From Schlesneria paludicola DSM 18645 (lineage in GTDB: Bacteria; Planctomycetota; Planctomycetia; Planctomycetales; Planctomycetaceae): DNA of 64,000 bases. Both the position numbers and the translations under genes were made by a program. Where the stretch lies: the NCBI RefSeq assembly GCF_000255655.1, contig NZ_JH636437.1, positions 353 to 64,352 of the forward strand, read 5' to 3'. Shown one piece after another: positions 7,279 to 15,869 of this stretch. The notes below the pieces were generated by a model, which worked only from the letters and a program-made list of their open reading frames with translations, had not been told where the DNA came from and ran no database searches. The first letter of the stretch is position 1. Each line of letters starts with the position of its first letter.

Positions 7279-7641
7279 ATGGGTGTGAAGTATGAGCGGA
7301 AGTCCGTGGATCTGATTCTTAGCACTGCGGAATCCCTGAAGAAAGCGACGGAGCAATTCGCGCAAGTTGCAGCGGAGATGCAGCACCATGGAATGACCGA
7401 CGCTTTGTTTCCCTGGACACAGCGTCAGTGGGATTGTCTCGACGTTGTCATCACACTTGCGAGCACATGCGCCAATGTCTTGCCTGCGCAGATTCTTGCC
7501 AAAGCACAGAACCGCGAGTCGCAATTCGAAATCATGCAAAAAAAATCACGACGTGATGTAGCCTCACGGAAGGCGCGACTTGCCACCGAGACGCCAGCCG
7601 CAAAGAAGCCACGCGGCCGCCCCCGAAAAGACGCGAAATGA
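7279..7641 (+). CDS. Small AT-hook DNA-binding protein
   Basis: This is a 120-residue protein. The first 80 residues look helical (RKSVDLILSTAESLKKATEQ). The C-terminal 40 residues are very basic, with KKSRRDVASRKAR and then an AT-hook, KKPRGRPRKD (about 109-118), which binds the minor groove of AT-rich DNA. GGAGG lies seven bases before the ATG. It sits between the operator region and the head genes. A role in nucleoid-like compaction, packaging or transcription control is possible. The usual small terminase position is occupied by this gene, but no terminase-like helix-turn-helix is evident. Confidence 0.68.
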   Translation: MGVKYERKSVDLILSTAESLKKATEQFAQVAAEMQHHGMTDALFPWTQRQWDCLDVVITLASTCANVLPAQILAKAQNRESQFEIMQKKSRRDVASRKARLATETPAAKKPRGRPRKDAK

Positions 7642-7955
7642 TCGCCACCATATCACTATGTGATCACGTCATTCTGAAAGTTGCCCACCCCAGCGCGCCT
7701 TCCGGCGAATTCTTGTATCCGCCTCGCTCCAGCGAATTCGCATCGCCGCACCGCTCAGTCGGCTTTCTGCGAGTGATCTGAATGCGTTTCCCTGCGGACG
7801 CGCTCCATGCAAATGCGAGCCGAATCGGTATCGCCAGGAGTTCGCGCCGTGGATTCTTCCCTGCGGACGATGACCTCAAAGTACCTTCCAAACGTTTGGA
7901 AACAACACGCATTTTCATCTTTTCGAACGAGGGCCTCGTCGATTTAATAGGCCCC
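7642..7955 (+). other. Gap before the head genes, no gene recognised
   Basis: No coding frame with family resemblance is seen here, although the protease frame is open from 7782. The segment contains a 13-base direct repeat, TTCCCTGCGGACG, about 65 bases apart. Phages usually encode terminase and portal just upstream of the prohead protease, but this stretch is far too short for them. Confidence 0.5.
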
Positions 7956-9236
7956 ATGACAAACGCACCCACTCATCACCGCCGCGACCAAAACGTCCTC
8001 GACCGAATCGTGGGCCATCGACCACGCGCTCAGGGACGCCACTATCAGCTTTCGCCCGATAGCGGCTCCTTGGCATTCGAACGTTCAGGTCAACCTTACG
8101 TGGATCGCACCGCGATGTCCGCTCGAGCTGTCATTTCGACAAGTACGGTCGATCGAGTGGGCGACGTTTTGATTCCAACAGGATGTCGACTAGAGAATTT
8201 CGCCAAGAACCCCGTCGTGCTATGGGCACACGGTCTGGAGGGAATCGGCCACCCCATTGCAACCTCCTGCGATCCCGATGGAAATCTTTCAGTGACGATC
8301 TCACTGGACGACGTTCAGGCGACGGCCTGGTTCTCACAATCGTCGCTCGAAGCGGCACAGATTTTCGAACTCATCGACGAAGGAATTGTTCGTGCCACCT
8401 CCGTCCGCGAAACACCGATCAAAACACGGCATCACTTTGATTCAGACGCTGGCGACATCCTGATTGTCGACGAATGGGAGCTTGAGGAATGGTCGTGGTG
8501 CGCGGTGGGGGTCAATCCCGATGCGGTCGCCAAGGCTCTACATCGAAATCGGCTTGGCGGAAAACCAATCATCCCATCAATCGTGAAGTCGTTAATGGCT
8601 GTATCACCACCTACTCGACGCTTCGGCGTCGGACTATCGAGGGAGAACTCTGTGACTGAACACACCATTGTCGCCGACATTGGCGACGCCACAGCCCGAC
8701 CGATCGCCACCGATGATTGGAGCGATCACGTCTGCGAGGAATCGTCGCAGCCCTATGGCTCCACCGTCGTTTCCGCCGTCCATACGTCGTTAACGACAGC
8801 ATGCCACAATATCGAATCGGCAATGGCGACGTTAGAAAATCCCCCCGTTCGAGACGGGCTGGTCGCGATTCTGGAAGCGCTAAGAGACCAAATAACGGTG
8901 CTCGAAGGACTCCACGCGGCTAATTATCCTCATCAGCCAGACTTGAAAGGCGAGGAATCAACGGATGCCGCTGGGGAAGAGCTGAAGTCATTTCTCGCGT
9001 CGGGGCAACTCGCCCCCTTGCAAGTTCTGGGTCTGGGAGCACGACTCAAAGGCTTGATCAGTGCTCGGAATCTCACAGCATTCCAGCGTAAGACTCTTAG
9101 CAGTGTCTCACACCAATTTGCAAAGCTCGTGGATCAATCAAAATCCGAGGTGGTTGACCATGATGCAACCAAACTCTCGTTGCTGCACAAGTCAATCCTT
9201 GAATTGACAACCCTCGTCAGTCGAATCAAAGACTGA
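7956..9236 (+). CDS. HK97-type prohead maturation protease with long C-terminal extension
   Basis: This is a 426-residue protein from ATG 7956; the frame is open to 7782, so a longer form cannot be excluded. The S78 (HK97 prohead protease) fold is visible. NPVVLWAHG carries candidate catalytic His 92, and LEEWSWCAVGVNPDA carries candidate Ser 180, matching the family L-x-E-x-S ... P-A-N pattern; DEGIVRATSVRETPI lies between. The last 180 residues are helical and Glu/Lys-rich and may serve as internal scaffold. It would cleave itself, scaffold and capsid protein during head maturation. The major capsid gene follows 205 bases downstream. Confidence 0.85.
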   Translation: MTNAPTHHRRDQNVLDRIVGHRPRAQGRHYQLSPDSGSLAFERSGQPYVDRTAMSARAVISTSTVDRVGDVLIPTGCRLENFAKNPVVLWAHGLEGIGHPIATSCDPDGNLSVTISLDDVQATAWFSQSSLEAAQIFELIDEGIVRATSVRETPIKTRHHFDSDAGDILIVDEWELEEWSWCAVGVNPDAVAKALHRNRLGGKPIIPSIVKSLMAVSPPTRRFGVGLSRENSVTEHTIVADIGDATARPIATDDWSDHVCEESSQPYGSTVVSAVHTSLTTACHNIESAMATLENPPVRDGLVAILEALRDQITVLEGLHAANYPHQPDLKGEESTDAAGEELKSFLASGQLAPLQVLGLGARLKGLISARNLTAFQRKTLSSVSHQFAKLVDQSKSEVVDHDATKLSLLHKSILELTTLVSRIKD

Positions 9237-9441
9237 TACCGCGCGTCTGGTGATTCCAACCGGCACTCTTCGTTCGGTTGCGACGGCTTTCTTAATGTCA
9301 CTCACGAGGGTGCGACACAAGATCGTCACCAAGTGAGCACTTCGTTGCGATTCAGAGAGTTTCGCCAGACCACATTACTACATTTGTAATATTGTGGATC
9401 AGAGCTCACGTTCGATTTCATTTTCAAGAGAAGGTGCCTCG

Positions 9442-10731
9442 ATGCCAACCATTGATGAACTGACAAAACAAGTTTCCGATCTGACGGGCGCAGTTAAAAG
9501 CTTGTCTGACAAACCCGATTACAGTGGGATTCACCATGATGGAGAAGGTCGCGTGATCGGCCAATGGTCCGACACAGACGAGTCGGTCACGATCGTATCT
9601 GGCCGCGATGATCTGGCGGGACCTCGAGCCGGACGGCGAATGAAATCTCAGGCCGCAATGAAATCACTGACTCGTCAGGGGTACCGTCCCTGGGGCGAAT
9701 TCAAGTCACTAAGCGATTTCGTCCGAAGTGGCTTTGACGGCCACCAAAGTTCTTCTTTTCGCGACCGCTGCAAATCGCACTTCAAAGCGATCCAGGGAAT
9801 GTCTGAAACAATTGGATCGGATGGCGGCTTCACCGTCATGCCTGAATTCAATCATCAGATTTTTGAACATATCTACTCGAATGACCTGGTCGCTTCCACC
9901 GACAACTACACCGTCGGTGGCAATAACATGACCTTTTTGGCAAATGCCGAAACGTCGCGAGCAGATGGAAGTCGCCATGGAGGACTACGAGGCTACTGGA
10001 CAGGCGAAGGCCAGACGATCACGGCCAGCAAGCCGACAGTTCGTGAGATTCAATTGAAGCTGCAGAAACTCGCGGTTGTGGTCTACCTGACCGACGAATT
10101 GATCTCAGACAGCGCCCAAGCACTCGAGCAGTACATTACTCGAAAGGCGTCAGACGAATTCAATTTCATGATCGGCAACGCACTGTTCAACGGGGATGGA
10201 GTCGGCAAGCCCTTAGGAATCTTGAATGCCCCCAGCTTATTAGCGGTCGCGGCCGAGAGTGGTCAATCCGCATCAACAATCGTCGCGGCCAACATCATCA
10301 AAGCTCAGAATCGTTTTTTTGCCCCCTTCTACGGCAATGCTAGCTGGTACCTCAACCAAGATTGCATGCAGCAACTGATGCAATTGACACTTGCGACGGG
10401 TACCTATTCTGGGCAACTCGTTTACACCCCTCCAACGGGGTTGTCGGGGTCGCCTTACGGCGCACTGGGCGGTCGCCCGCTCAAACCAATTGAGTTTGCT
10501 GGAACGCTTGGGTCGCAAGGGGATATCACCTTGGCGGATATGAGCCAGGTCCTCTCGATCAGCAAGGGCGGAATCGCACAAGCGGTCTCAATGCACGTCG
10601 AATTTCTAACCGACCAATTGGCTTTGCGATTCACGATGCGAATGAACGCGACGCCATGGGAGAATAGCCCAATCACTCCTTTCCGTGGCACAAATACTCA
10701 GTCCAGCTTCGTCTGCCTTGCCCCACGCTAG
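9442..10731 (+). CDS. Major capsid protein, HK97 family
   Basis: This is a 429-residue protein. ATG 9442 is preferred over 9394 because AGAAGG lies upstream. The N-terminal 100 residues are charged and helical and look like a delta (scaffold) domain. Processing is likely just before MSETIGSDGGFTVMPEF, which resembles the mature start of HK97-fold capsids. Further family landmarks are KLQKLAVVVYLTDELISDS, FNFMIGNALFNGDGVGKPLG and RFTMRMNATP near the end. It forms the icosahedral shell. It follows the matching protease, as in most siphovirus head modules. Confidence 0.92.
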   Translation: MPTIDELTKQVSDLTGAVKSLSDKPDYSGIHHDGEGRVIGQWSDTDESVTIVSGRDDLAGPRAGRRMKSQAAMKSLTRQGYRPWGEFKSLSDFVRSGFDGHQSSSFRDRCKSHFKAIQGMSETIGSDGGFTVMPEFNHQIFEHIYSNDLVASTDNYTVGGNNMTFLANAETSRADGSRHGGLRGYWTGEGQTITASKPTVREIQLKLQKLAVVVYLTDELISDSAQALEQYITRKASDEFNFMIGNALFNGDGVGKPLGILNAPSLLAVAAESGQSASTIVAANIIKAQNRFFAPFYGNASWYLNQDCMQQLMQLTLATGTYSGQLVYTPPTGLSGSPYGALGGRPLKPIEFAGTLGSQGDITLADMSQVLSISKGGIAQAVSMHVEFLTDQLALRFTMRMNATPWENSPITPFRGTNTQSSFVCLAPR

Positions 10732-10985
10732 TGGAGGTTCAAGCCTAAATCGACACTTCGATGGACGCGCTGCGACCAGGGCAAAGAGCCCAGGTGGGAT
10801 GCTCTCAGAGATCTCAGAAGTGGACATACCACGAGATCGATCACGTTGTTGACTAAGCCCGATGCCGCAACCAGATGAGAGGCACAAACGGAGACGGCCG
10901 GCCCCCATCGGCAGCACGCCGGCCCCGAACACTCTCGATACGGCGAGCTTTCGTTCGTGTTGTCACTAAGCAAAAAGGATTTACC

Positions 10986-11489
10986 ATGTCGGACTTCAAT
11001 CACGAGTTTCTCGAAATTGCAGATATTGTACCTGCATTCGTACCAGTCGATATGCAGACAGGCACAAACAACGGCATTTGGATTGCCATGAAAAATGTGA
11101 CTCGACTCGTCTGTGTCCTTTTCAAAGCGGCCGGTACCGTCGGCGACAATCCTGTGATCACACTGCAGCAGGCGACCGGTAACGCAGGCGCAGGCGCCAA
11201 AGCGCTACCCTTCACCCGTGCTCGCACGAAGATCGGCCCAATCGCATCGACACCTCAATGGTCGATTGCGACTCAGTCCGCCGCGAACACATACACGCCA
11301 ACGAGCGCGGCCAGTCAAGCCATGATCGCCGTCGAAGTTCAGGCGACCGATTTGGACCTCACAAACGGGTATGCATTTGTGCAACTTTCGATCCCGGACA
11401 CAGGCACGAATGCACAACTCGGTGCGGCCTTCTACATCGCGTATGGGCTTCGATACCCACAGAACATAACCCCGAGTTCCCTGACGTAA
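10986..11489 (+). CDS. Probable head or capsid-associated protein, 167 aa
   Basis: ATG 10986 is supported by AAAAGGAT upstream. The protein is beta-rich with no membrane segment: VTRLVCVLFKAAGTVGDNP, then an Ala/Thr-rich middle, then LTNGYAFVQLSIPDTGTN near the C-terminus. No family is recognised. The position directly after the capsid gene is where decoration or stabilising proteins are often encoded. The 250-base gap before it has a small GC-rich hairpin (GGCCGGC/GCCGGCC at 10896-10924) and no gene. Confidence 0.62.
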   Translation: MSDFNHEFLEIADIVPAFVPVDMQTGTNNGIWIAMKNVTRLVCVLFKAAGTVGDNPVITLQQATGNAGAGAKALPFTRARTKIGPIASTPQWSIATQSAANTYTPTSAASQAMIAVEVQATDLDLTNGYAFVQLSIPDTGTNAQLGAAFYIAYGLRYPQNITPSSLT

Positions 11490-11567
11490 CGCAACACGTC
11501 GATTCCACACTCCTTCGGTCTCAATTACCCAGACCAATCTCCTTCACCCAATGGCAAAGAGCTTCTC

Positions 11568-11996
11568 ATGGCACCATCCGACAAAACTCGTGAATCATCA
11601 CAACTCACCAGCATTGCGCTCGAACTTTTCAAAGAACGATCCTGGCAATCGGGAATCAGCCCTGAGCAGTTGGCGATCGATTGTTATCGCGACGCAACGG
11701 CATTCCTGGCAACAACAGCCGACGTCCTCGCCGGCAAGATCGAACTCTCCTCCGATGACACGAATCCCTTGGATATCGCGTTCGCACCGAATCTGAAGAA
11801 AACGCATCCCATCAATCTGATGTCACAATCCTGGGGCGACCTGGCAAAGGTCAAGGCGGTTCTCACCGAGCTCGATGCAAATCCGGCTGCAGACAGCTAC
11901 GAGCAATATGGCTGGGGAAGATCTGAGGTGAATCAGGCACGCGCACTTTTTCCTGCGGTCGTGAATCGGGCTAAACAACTCGCAACAGTAAAGTGA
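11568..11996 (+). CDS. Hypothetical phage protein, 142 aa
   Basis: This helical, soluble protein contains SIALELFKERSWQSGISPEQ and a C-terminal SWGDLAKVKAVLTELDANP. AAAGAG precedes the ATG by six bases. It lies between the head genes and the connector genes with short spacing, so it belongs to the late operon. No family is recognised. The head-to-connector position is compatible with a scaffold, an accessory head factor or a small assembly chaperone. Confidence 0.58.
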   Translation: MAPSDKTRESSQLTSIALELFKERSWQSGISPEQLAIDCYRDATAFLATTADVLAGKIELSSDDTNPLDIAFAPNLKKTHPINLMSQSWGDLAKVKAVLTELDANPAADSYEQYGWGRSEVNQARALFPAVVNRAKQLATVK

Positions 11997-12003
11997 GGCA
12001 ACG

Positions 12004-12219
12004 ATGAGTTTCGGTTCAACAGCTTATGCATCTTTCGCTCGAATCAACCTGGAAATGAACGGCCGGACTCTTCCGAGCTGGGACGCGTTAACGCATGTCA
12101 AACGCATCGGCTGGGAAGCGGCAGCGCAGGCCGTCGCCATGGCAGTCCTGCCCTCATCACTCGATCTCACAAGCCATGACGACGAGGAACTCGAGACCGA
12201 TATTCTCTCGGAAAATTGA
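12004..12219 (+). CDS. Small hypothetical phage protein, 71 aa
   Basis: This short frame begins MSFGSTAYASFARINLEMNG and ends with a very acidic tail (SHDDEELETDILSEN). GAGG lies seven bases before the ATG. It starts eight bases after the previous gene, inside a compact run of late genes, which supports it as real. There is no recognisable domain. Confidence 0.52.
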   Translation: MSFGSTAYASFARINLEMNGRTLPSWDALTHVKRIGWEAAAQAVAMAVLPSSLDLTSHDDEELETDILSEN

Positions 12220-12275
12220 TCATCTTTGACAAGACCGAGCGATTACAACTTCTTCAGAACGTTCGTGAGCACACC

Positions 12276-12935
12276 ATGCCCCTCACCACACTCGCAGCGA
12301 TCAAGGCACAAGCTGGCATCCCAGTCAGCGACAATAGCCGAGATTCTCAGCTTCGATTTTTGATTGAAGGCGTGTCATCGATCGTCCAACAGCAACTGCA
12401 TCGTGACCTCGAGCTGAAAGAGTATGTCGAGTACTACTCAGGGAATGGCTCGCCATTCCTGATGCTTCACCAATATCCCGTTATGCAAGTCTCTTCAGTG
12501 AGGGTTGACGAAAGCAGTTACTTCGGTGAAGCAGCTCAAGGATTCGCGGGACCCCAGGCCCTTTCCCAAGGAATAGACTATCTACTGATGCCGGGATCCA
12601 AAGGCATTGGTTCCAGCGGAATTCTGCGACGACTTGGCTCGACTTGGCCGAATCGCCCCTCTCGCGCCTCTGGAGTTCTCGCGAACCTTCCCGGGGTTCC
12701 TCAAGGAAACGTCAAAGTTCAATACACGGCAGGTTTTGAGGTCATCCCCGCCGCAATCTCAATGGCCGTCAACTCCCTAATACTCCGCCTTGCGGCACAG
12801 GCGCAGGTGGGTGGCGGGGTTCAGTCGATGAGCTATGAAGATGCGGCGGTGTCCTTCGCGAGTTCCGCCGACATCGTCAATGTCGTGGGCTCGATCGAAT
12901 CGACACTGGCCAGCTTCCGCTCAGTCTCCATCTGA
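12276..12935 (+). CDS. Head-tail connector (gp6-like adaptor)
   Basis: This is a 219-residue protein. ATG 12276 is preferred because it gives MPLTTLAAIKAQAGIPVSDN, the typical beginning of gp6-like connectors; a TTG at 12216 overlapping the previous stop is the alternative. Landmarks are LIEGVSSIVQQQLHRDLELK and then VKVQYTAGFEVIPAAISMAV near the end, which is the family's late strand-helix block. The protein forms a ring under the portal. It is somewhat longer than many gp6 proteins because of a Gly/Ser-rich middle. Confidence 0.75.
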   Translation: MPLTTLAAIKAQAGIPVSDNSRDSQLRFLIEGVSSIVQQQLHRDLELKEYVEYYSGNGSPFLMLHQYPVMQVSSVRVDESSYFGEAAQGFAGPQALSQGIDYLLMPGSKGIGSSGILRRLGSTWPNRPSRASGVLANLPGVPQGNVKVQYTAGFEVIPAAISMAVNSLILRLAAQAQVGGGVQSMSYEDAAVSFASSADIVNVVGSIESTLASFRSVSI

Positions 12936-12947
12936 AAAAGGACATCC

Positions 12948-13295
12948 ATGCTGACCCGCGCAATCGCCCGATCACTGATGCGAATTATTCCAGAGAGGGT
13001 CAGCGCGACCATCACGTTGTCGCCCGACTCCGCTGAGCCCACTTCAGTCGCAATTCCGAGCAGTTGGATAAAACCGATGGATGTTCGGCTATCAACATAC
13101 GGAGGATTCAACCTCCAAGGCAACGAAACCCGGATCAATATTCCAGACCACGAACTGAACCCAATGGAAAATGGTCGTGAAATCCGCCCGGGCGATCAGA
13201 TCTGTGTTACGGGCGTCAACTACATCGTACTCAGCACACGCCTGGCGTCCGTAAGAACGGTCTGGGAATGCCTCTGCCGAAAGGAAATGTCCTGA
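12948..13295 (+). CDS. Probable head-tail joining protein
   Basis: This is a 115-residue protein with AAAGG upstream of the ATG. The second half, MENGREIRPGDQICVTGVNY followed by IVLSTRLAS, has the beta-barrel type ending of phage head-closure (stopper) proteins. A short basic N-terminal helix (RAIARSLMRIIPERV) comes first. It lies between the gp6-like connector and the tail-terminator-like gene, the usual place for a head-closure protein. Assignment is by order and secondary-structure pattern rather than by a diagnostic motif. Confidence 0.58.
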   Translation: MLTRAIARSLMRIIPERVSATITLSPDSAEPTSVAIPSSWIKPMDVRLSTYGGFNLQGNETRINIPDHELNPMENGREIRPGDQICVTGVNYIVLSTRLASVRTVWECLCRKEMS

Positions 13296-13296
13296 C

Positions 13297-13740
13297 ATGT
13301 CCGGCCTATCCAATCACTACGACACCATCGTCGCCGTGAAGACCATCATCGACGCACTAAACCTCAGTGGGCTGAGCGGCGGAACCGTCGTTCAAGAGGT
13401 CGCAGAGTATCTCGATGGTTTAATCCCTCTTCCGTTTGTCTCAATTTCGCCCTACGGCCCCGAGAAACTGGGAGACGAATTCAACGATCGAGACGGTGTC
13501 TACTATGGAGTGCTTGTTGCCATCATCGGGAAGAAAGAAGTCACGTCGCTCGAGCAGCGATTGGCATGGCGACAATCGATGCGCCGGAAACTGAACAACG
13601 TTTCACTTTTCGGCCTCGGTCAGAACTACAACCTTGAGGTCGAGCCAGGGAATGTGATCGAGCCGCGGGCGTATTTCGACCGCAAAGCGTTCGTTAGCGG
13701 GTTCGTTGTACGTGCGTTTTTCCAGGAGCCGCGCACGTGA
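13297..13740 (+). CDS. Probable tail terminator/neck protein
   Basis: This is a 147-residue protein with AAAGG ten bases upstream of its ATG. It combines a helical N-terminus (YDTIVAVKTIIDALNLSG) with beta strands (LPFVSISPYGPEK; YYGVLVAIIGKKEV) and a late EPRAYFDRKAFVSGFVVRAF block. This agrees in size and pattern with tail-terminator proteins that cap the tail tube. It starts one base after the previous stop and ends with a GTGA overlap with the next gene. Confidence 0.58.
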   Translation: MSGLSNHYDTIVAVKTIIDALNLSGLSGGTVVQEVAEYLDGLIPLPFVSISPYGPEKLGDEFNDRDGVYYGVLVAIIGKKEVTSLEQRLAWRQSMRRKLNNVSLFGLGQNYNLEVEPGNVIEPRAYFDRKAFVSGFVVRAFFQEPRT

Positions 13741-14177
13741 ACGTCATTTTTTTTGATCTGACTCCGCTCACATCCACGCTCGAAGAATTGCAATGGCTTG
13801 CCAAGGACGCCAACTATCAGAGCGTTCTCGACGATCTACAAACATCTGCATCGGATGAACTCGCCGAGGCAACCTCAGCTCTTCTTGAAGCAATTTCTGG
13901 GCGAAGAACTCCGCCGACTCAACGCACGTCGTCGAATCGCCAACTATTTCGCAATTGCGAAACGTTGTTCGATGAAAATGAAGCGTCGAACCTAAATGGA
14001 GTATCACCCCACGGCCTAATGGTCATCGTCGATCCAAAAAAAGCACTGTTTCATCAGCACAATGGCTCTGATGACTCAAATCACGATTTTTACGGGCTGT
14101 CCGAAGTGGCAGTTCGAGAGTTTACAAATCGCATCGGAGACGTAGCAGTCGACGCACTCAAATTGAGTCAGGAGTAA
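13737..14177 (+). CDS. Hypothetical phage tail-region protein, 146 aa
   Basis: The GTG start at 13737 overlaps the previous stop codon (GTGA), so translation is probably coupled. The protein has a helical first half (TSTLEELQWLAKDANYQSVL) and a polar second half containing GVSPHGLMVIVDPKKALFHQ. No family is recognised. It lies in the neck-to-tail interval, so a minor neck or tail component is possible. Confidence 0.55.
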   Translation: MNVIFFDLTPLTSTLEELQWLAKDANYQSVLDDLQTSASDELAEATSALLEAISGRRTPPTQRTSSNRQLFRNCETLFDENEASNLNGVSPHGLMVIVDPKKALFHQHNGSDDSNHDFYGLSEVAVREFTNRIGDVAVDALKLSQE

Positions 14178-14182
14178 CGCAA

Positions 14183-14401
14183 ATGGAAATCAATAATTGC
14201 CTGATTCGGAGCGTGCATTGCGTTGAGAACCCGGAGGGGTTTTCAACGACCGTGCAACGCCACGAGATCGTTAGGGGACCATTTGCCACGATTGAAGAGG
14301 CCATACGTTGTGCGCATACGTGGTCGGATTGTTCGCATGACTCAGACGTGACTATCAACATGAATGAGAATTCCATTCTCGCCATTGAGTCGTCACCTTG
14401 A
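14183..14401 (+). CDS. Small hypothetical phage protein, 72 aa
   Basis: AGGAG lies seven bases before the ATG and the gene starts five bases after the previous stop. The sequence contains ENPEGFSTTVQRHEIVRGPF and ATIEEAIRCAHTWSDC, a pattern of two short beta strands followed by a helix. It has no known family and an unknown role. Confidence 0.5.
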   Translation: MEINNCLIRSVHCVENPEGFSTTVQRHEIVRGPFATIEEAIRCAHTWSDCSHDSDVTINMNENSILAIESSP

Positions 14402-14458
14402 TCATCGGCCAGGCTGCAAACAATTGAAATATTTCCAGACAGATTAAGAGGTCACGAA

Positions 14459-15319
14459 ATGTCAGAACAAATGGGTTATGGCGTCAGAATGACGATCGCC
14501 GGAACAGCCATTGAATTCGTCTCACACGACATCAAAGAATCGATTGAGATCGTCGAGGACGAAGGAATTCGCGGCAGTCGCACTCGATCCTTAGAAAGAG
14601 TTGCGCAGGGCAACAAGAAAATTGCTGGCTCAATTACAATGGAACCCACGCCAGCCGAAATGGAGCTCGTTCTTCCTTACGTTACCAACAGTGGAAATGA
14701 TGTCACACTGACGGATGCGATGCGGGACGTCACGATCGTCATCGACAATGTCACGAAAAAATATACATATGTCGGCCGATTCACATCCATGCACATTACC
14801 GGCGAAACGGGTAAGAAGATTCAGCTCAAACTGCAATTTGTCGGCAAAACATTGACGGTCGCAGCCGGAGGAGGCCTGAGCAGCTCGCCGGATATCACAG
14901 TCCGCCCCTATATGTTCTATGATGCGGGAAGCGGCCTGACATTGGCAGCAACGACGTATCAGATCGATAAGTTCGATCTCGGCATCGACAACAAGATCGA
15001 GCCGACATTCATGCAAGGGCAGACCGCAACAGATCTTGAGCCCACTGACCGAGTGATCACATTGGCAGTGCAAATGAAGTACACGGCGGCCGAGTCTAGC
15101 CTGCTGGATCTCGCCCAGGCGGGCCCTGACATCGACATGCCGTTGACAGGTTCGATCGCATTCACGAATGGACTGAACTCGATGGCGTGGACCTTTGGCG
15201 CACTTGTCGCGGCGAGTGAAACAGTCGTCGTCCCCAACAAGAAGCCACTCCGGCTACCGCTCAATTATCACTGCTACGGCGTATCGACGACCAAAGAAGT
15301 CATACCAGTATTGGTGTGA
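14459..15319 (+). CDS. Major tail tube protein candidate
   Basis: This is a 286-residue protein with GAGG upstream. The opening MGYGVRMTIAGTAIEFVSHD, the SLERVAQGNKKIAGSITMEP block and alternating beta strands with Gly/Thr turns resemble siphovirus tail tube proteins with a two-domain barrel. It lies two genes after the terminator-like gene and directly before the G/GT chaperone pair and the tape measure, as expected for the tube subunit. It would polymerise into the tail tube. The exact family is not certain. Confidence 0.7.
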   Translation: MSEQMGYGVRMTIAGTAIEFVSHDIKESIEIVEDEGIRGSRTRSLERVAQGNKKIAGSITMEPTPAEMELVLPYVTNSGNDVTLTDAMRDVTIVIDNVTKKYTYVGRFTSMHITGETGKKIQLKLQFVGKTLTVAAGGGLSSSPDITVRPYMFYDAGSGLTLAATTYQIDKFDLGIDNKIEPTFMQGQTATDLEPTDRVITLAVQMKYTAAESSLLDLAQAGPDIDMPLTGSIAFTNGLNSMAWTFGALVAASETVVVPNKKPLRLPLNYHCYGVSTTKEVIPVLV

Positions 15320-15411
15320 GATCACGAGACGCCAAAAGCCTGACCGCAAATCGTTCTCGCTGCCTGTCCTTGCGACACTTCTCTGCATTTTCTCTTCTGA
15401 AAGCAACACCA

Positions 15412-15852
15412 ATGGTCGGATTCATAGACGATGGATACACACGTGATGACGGTTATATTGCAGCGGCACCTGCATCCAAATCTGGAGAGCGACTCTGGGA
15501 TCCGCTCGATTTTACGTACCGAGTTGCAACTCGGACCGAGATTATCCGTCACGATTCAGAGGTCCGAATAGCAATGCGGGATGAAGACAACGACCCCGAG
15601 TGCGCCGTGAAAGCGGAACTCCTCGCCTGTGAGTTTGTTGCGAAGCGCATTTCGGCGTGGAACGTCAAGAACTCAAAGGGATCAGCCATACCCATCACCG
15701 CTGACAACTGCGCGCGATTGCAATCACACCTCTTCTCCAAGCTTTATCGCATTGTTCGCGGATCGGATCTCAGTGATCCAAGACCGCCAGCGGTGGAATC
15801 TCCCATTTCAGACTCGGAAATGGTGGGAAACTCAGAGAGGGTGTCTGGCTGA
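15412..15852 (+). CDS. Tail assembly chaperone, G-like product
   Basis: This is a 146-residue protein from ATG 15412. A GTG at 15316 overlapping the previous stop is an alternative that adds 32 basic residues. The core LWDPLDFTYRVATRTEIIRH and then AELLACEFVAKRISAWNVKN matches the pattern of siphovirus tail assembly chaperones, placed between tube and tape measure genes. A GGGAAAC slippery heptamer lies seven codons before the stop, in the correct reading phase (G GGA AAC). Part of the ribosomes should therefore shift to -1 and read on into the next frame. The product would bind and chaperone the tape measure protein. Confidence 0.75.
   Translation: MVGFIDDGYTRDDGYIAAAPASKSGERLWDPLDFTYRVATRTEIIRHDSEVRIAMRDEDNDPECAVKAELLACEFVAKRISAWNVKNSKGSAIPITADNCARLQSHLFSKLYRIVRGSDLSDPRPPAVESPISDSEMVGNSERVSG
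15825..15831 (+). promoter_or_regulatory. Programmed -1 ribosomal frameshift site (GGGAAAC)
   Basis: The heptamer reads G GGA AAC in the frame of the upstream gene, the X XXY YYZ form used for -1 slippage and close to lambda GGGAAAG. After slippage the ribosome reads LREGVWLKVRHPEVADRS and stays open to the stop at 16238. The zero-frame stop lies at 15850-15852. The location at the end of a G-like gene just before the tape measure is where this event is known in many tailed phages. Confidence 0.8.
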
Positions 15853-15869
15853 AAGTCAGGCACCCAGAA

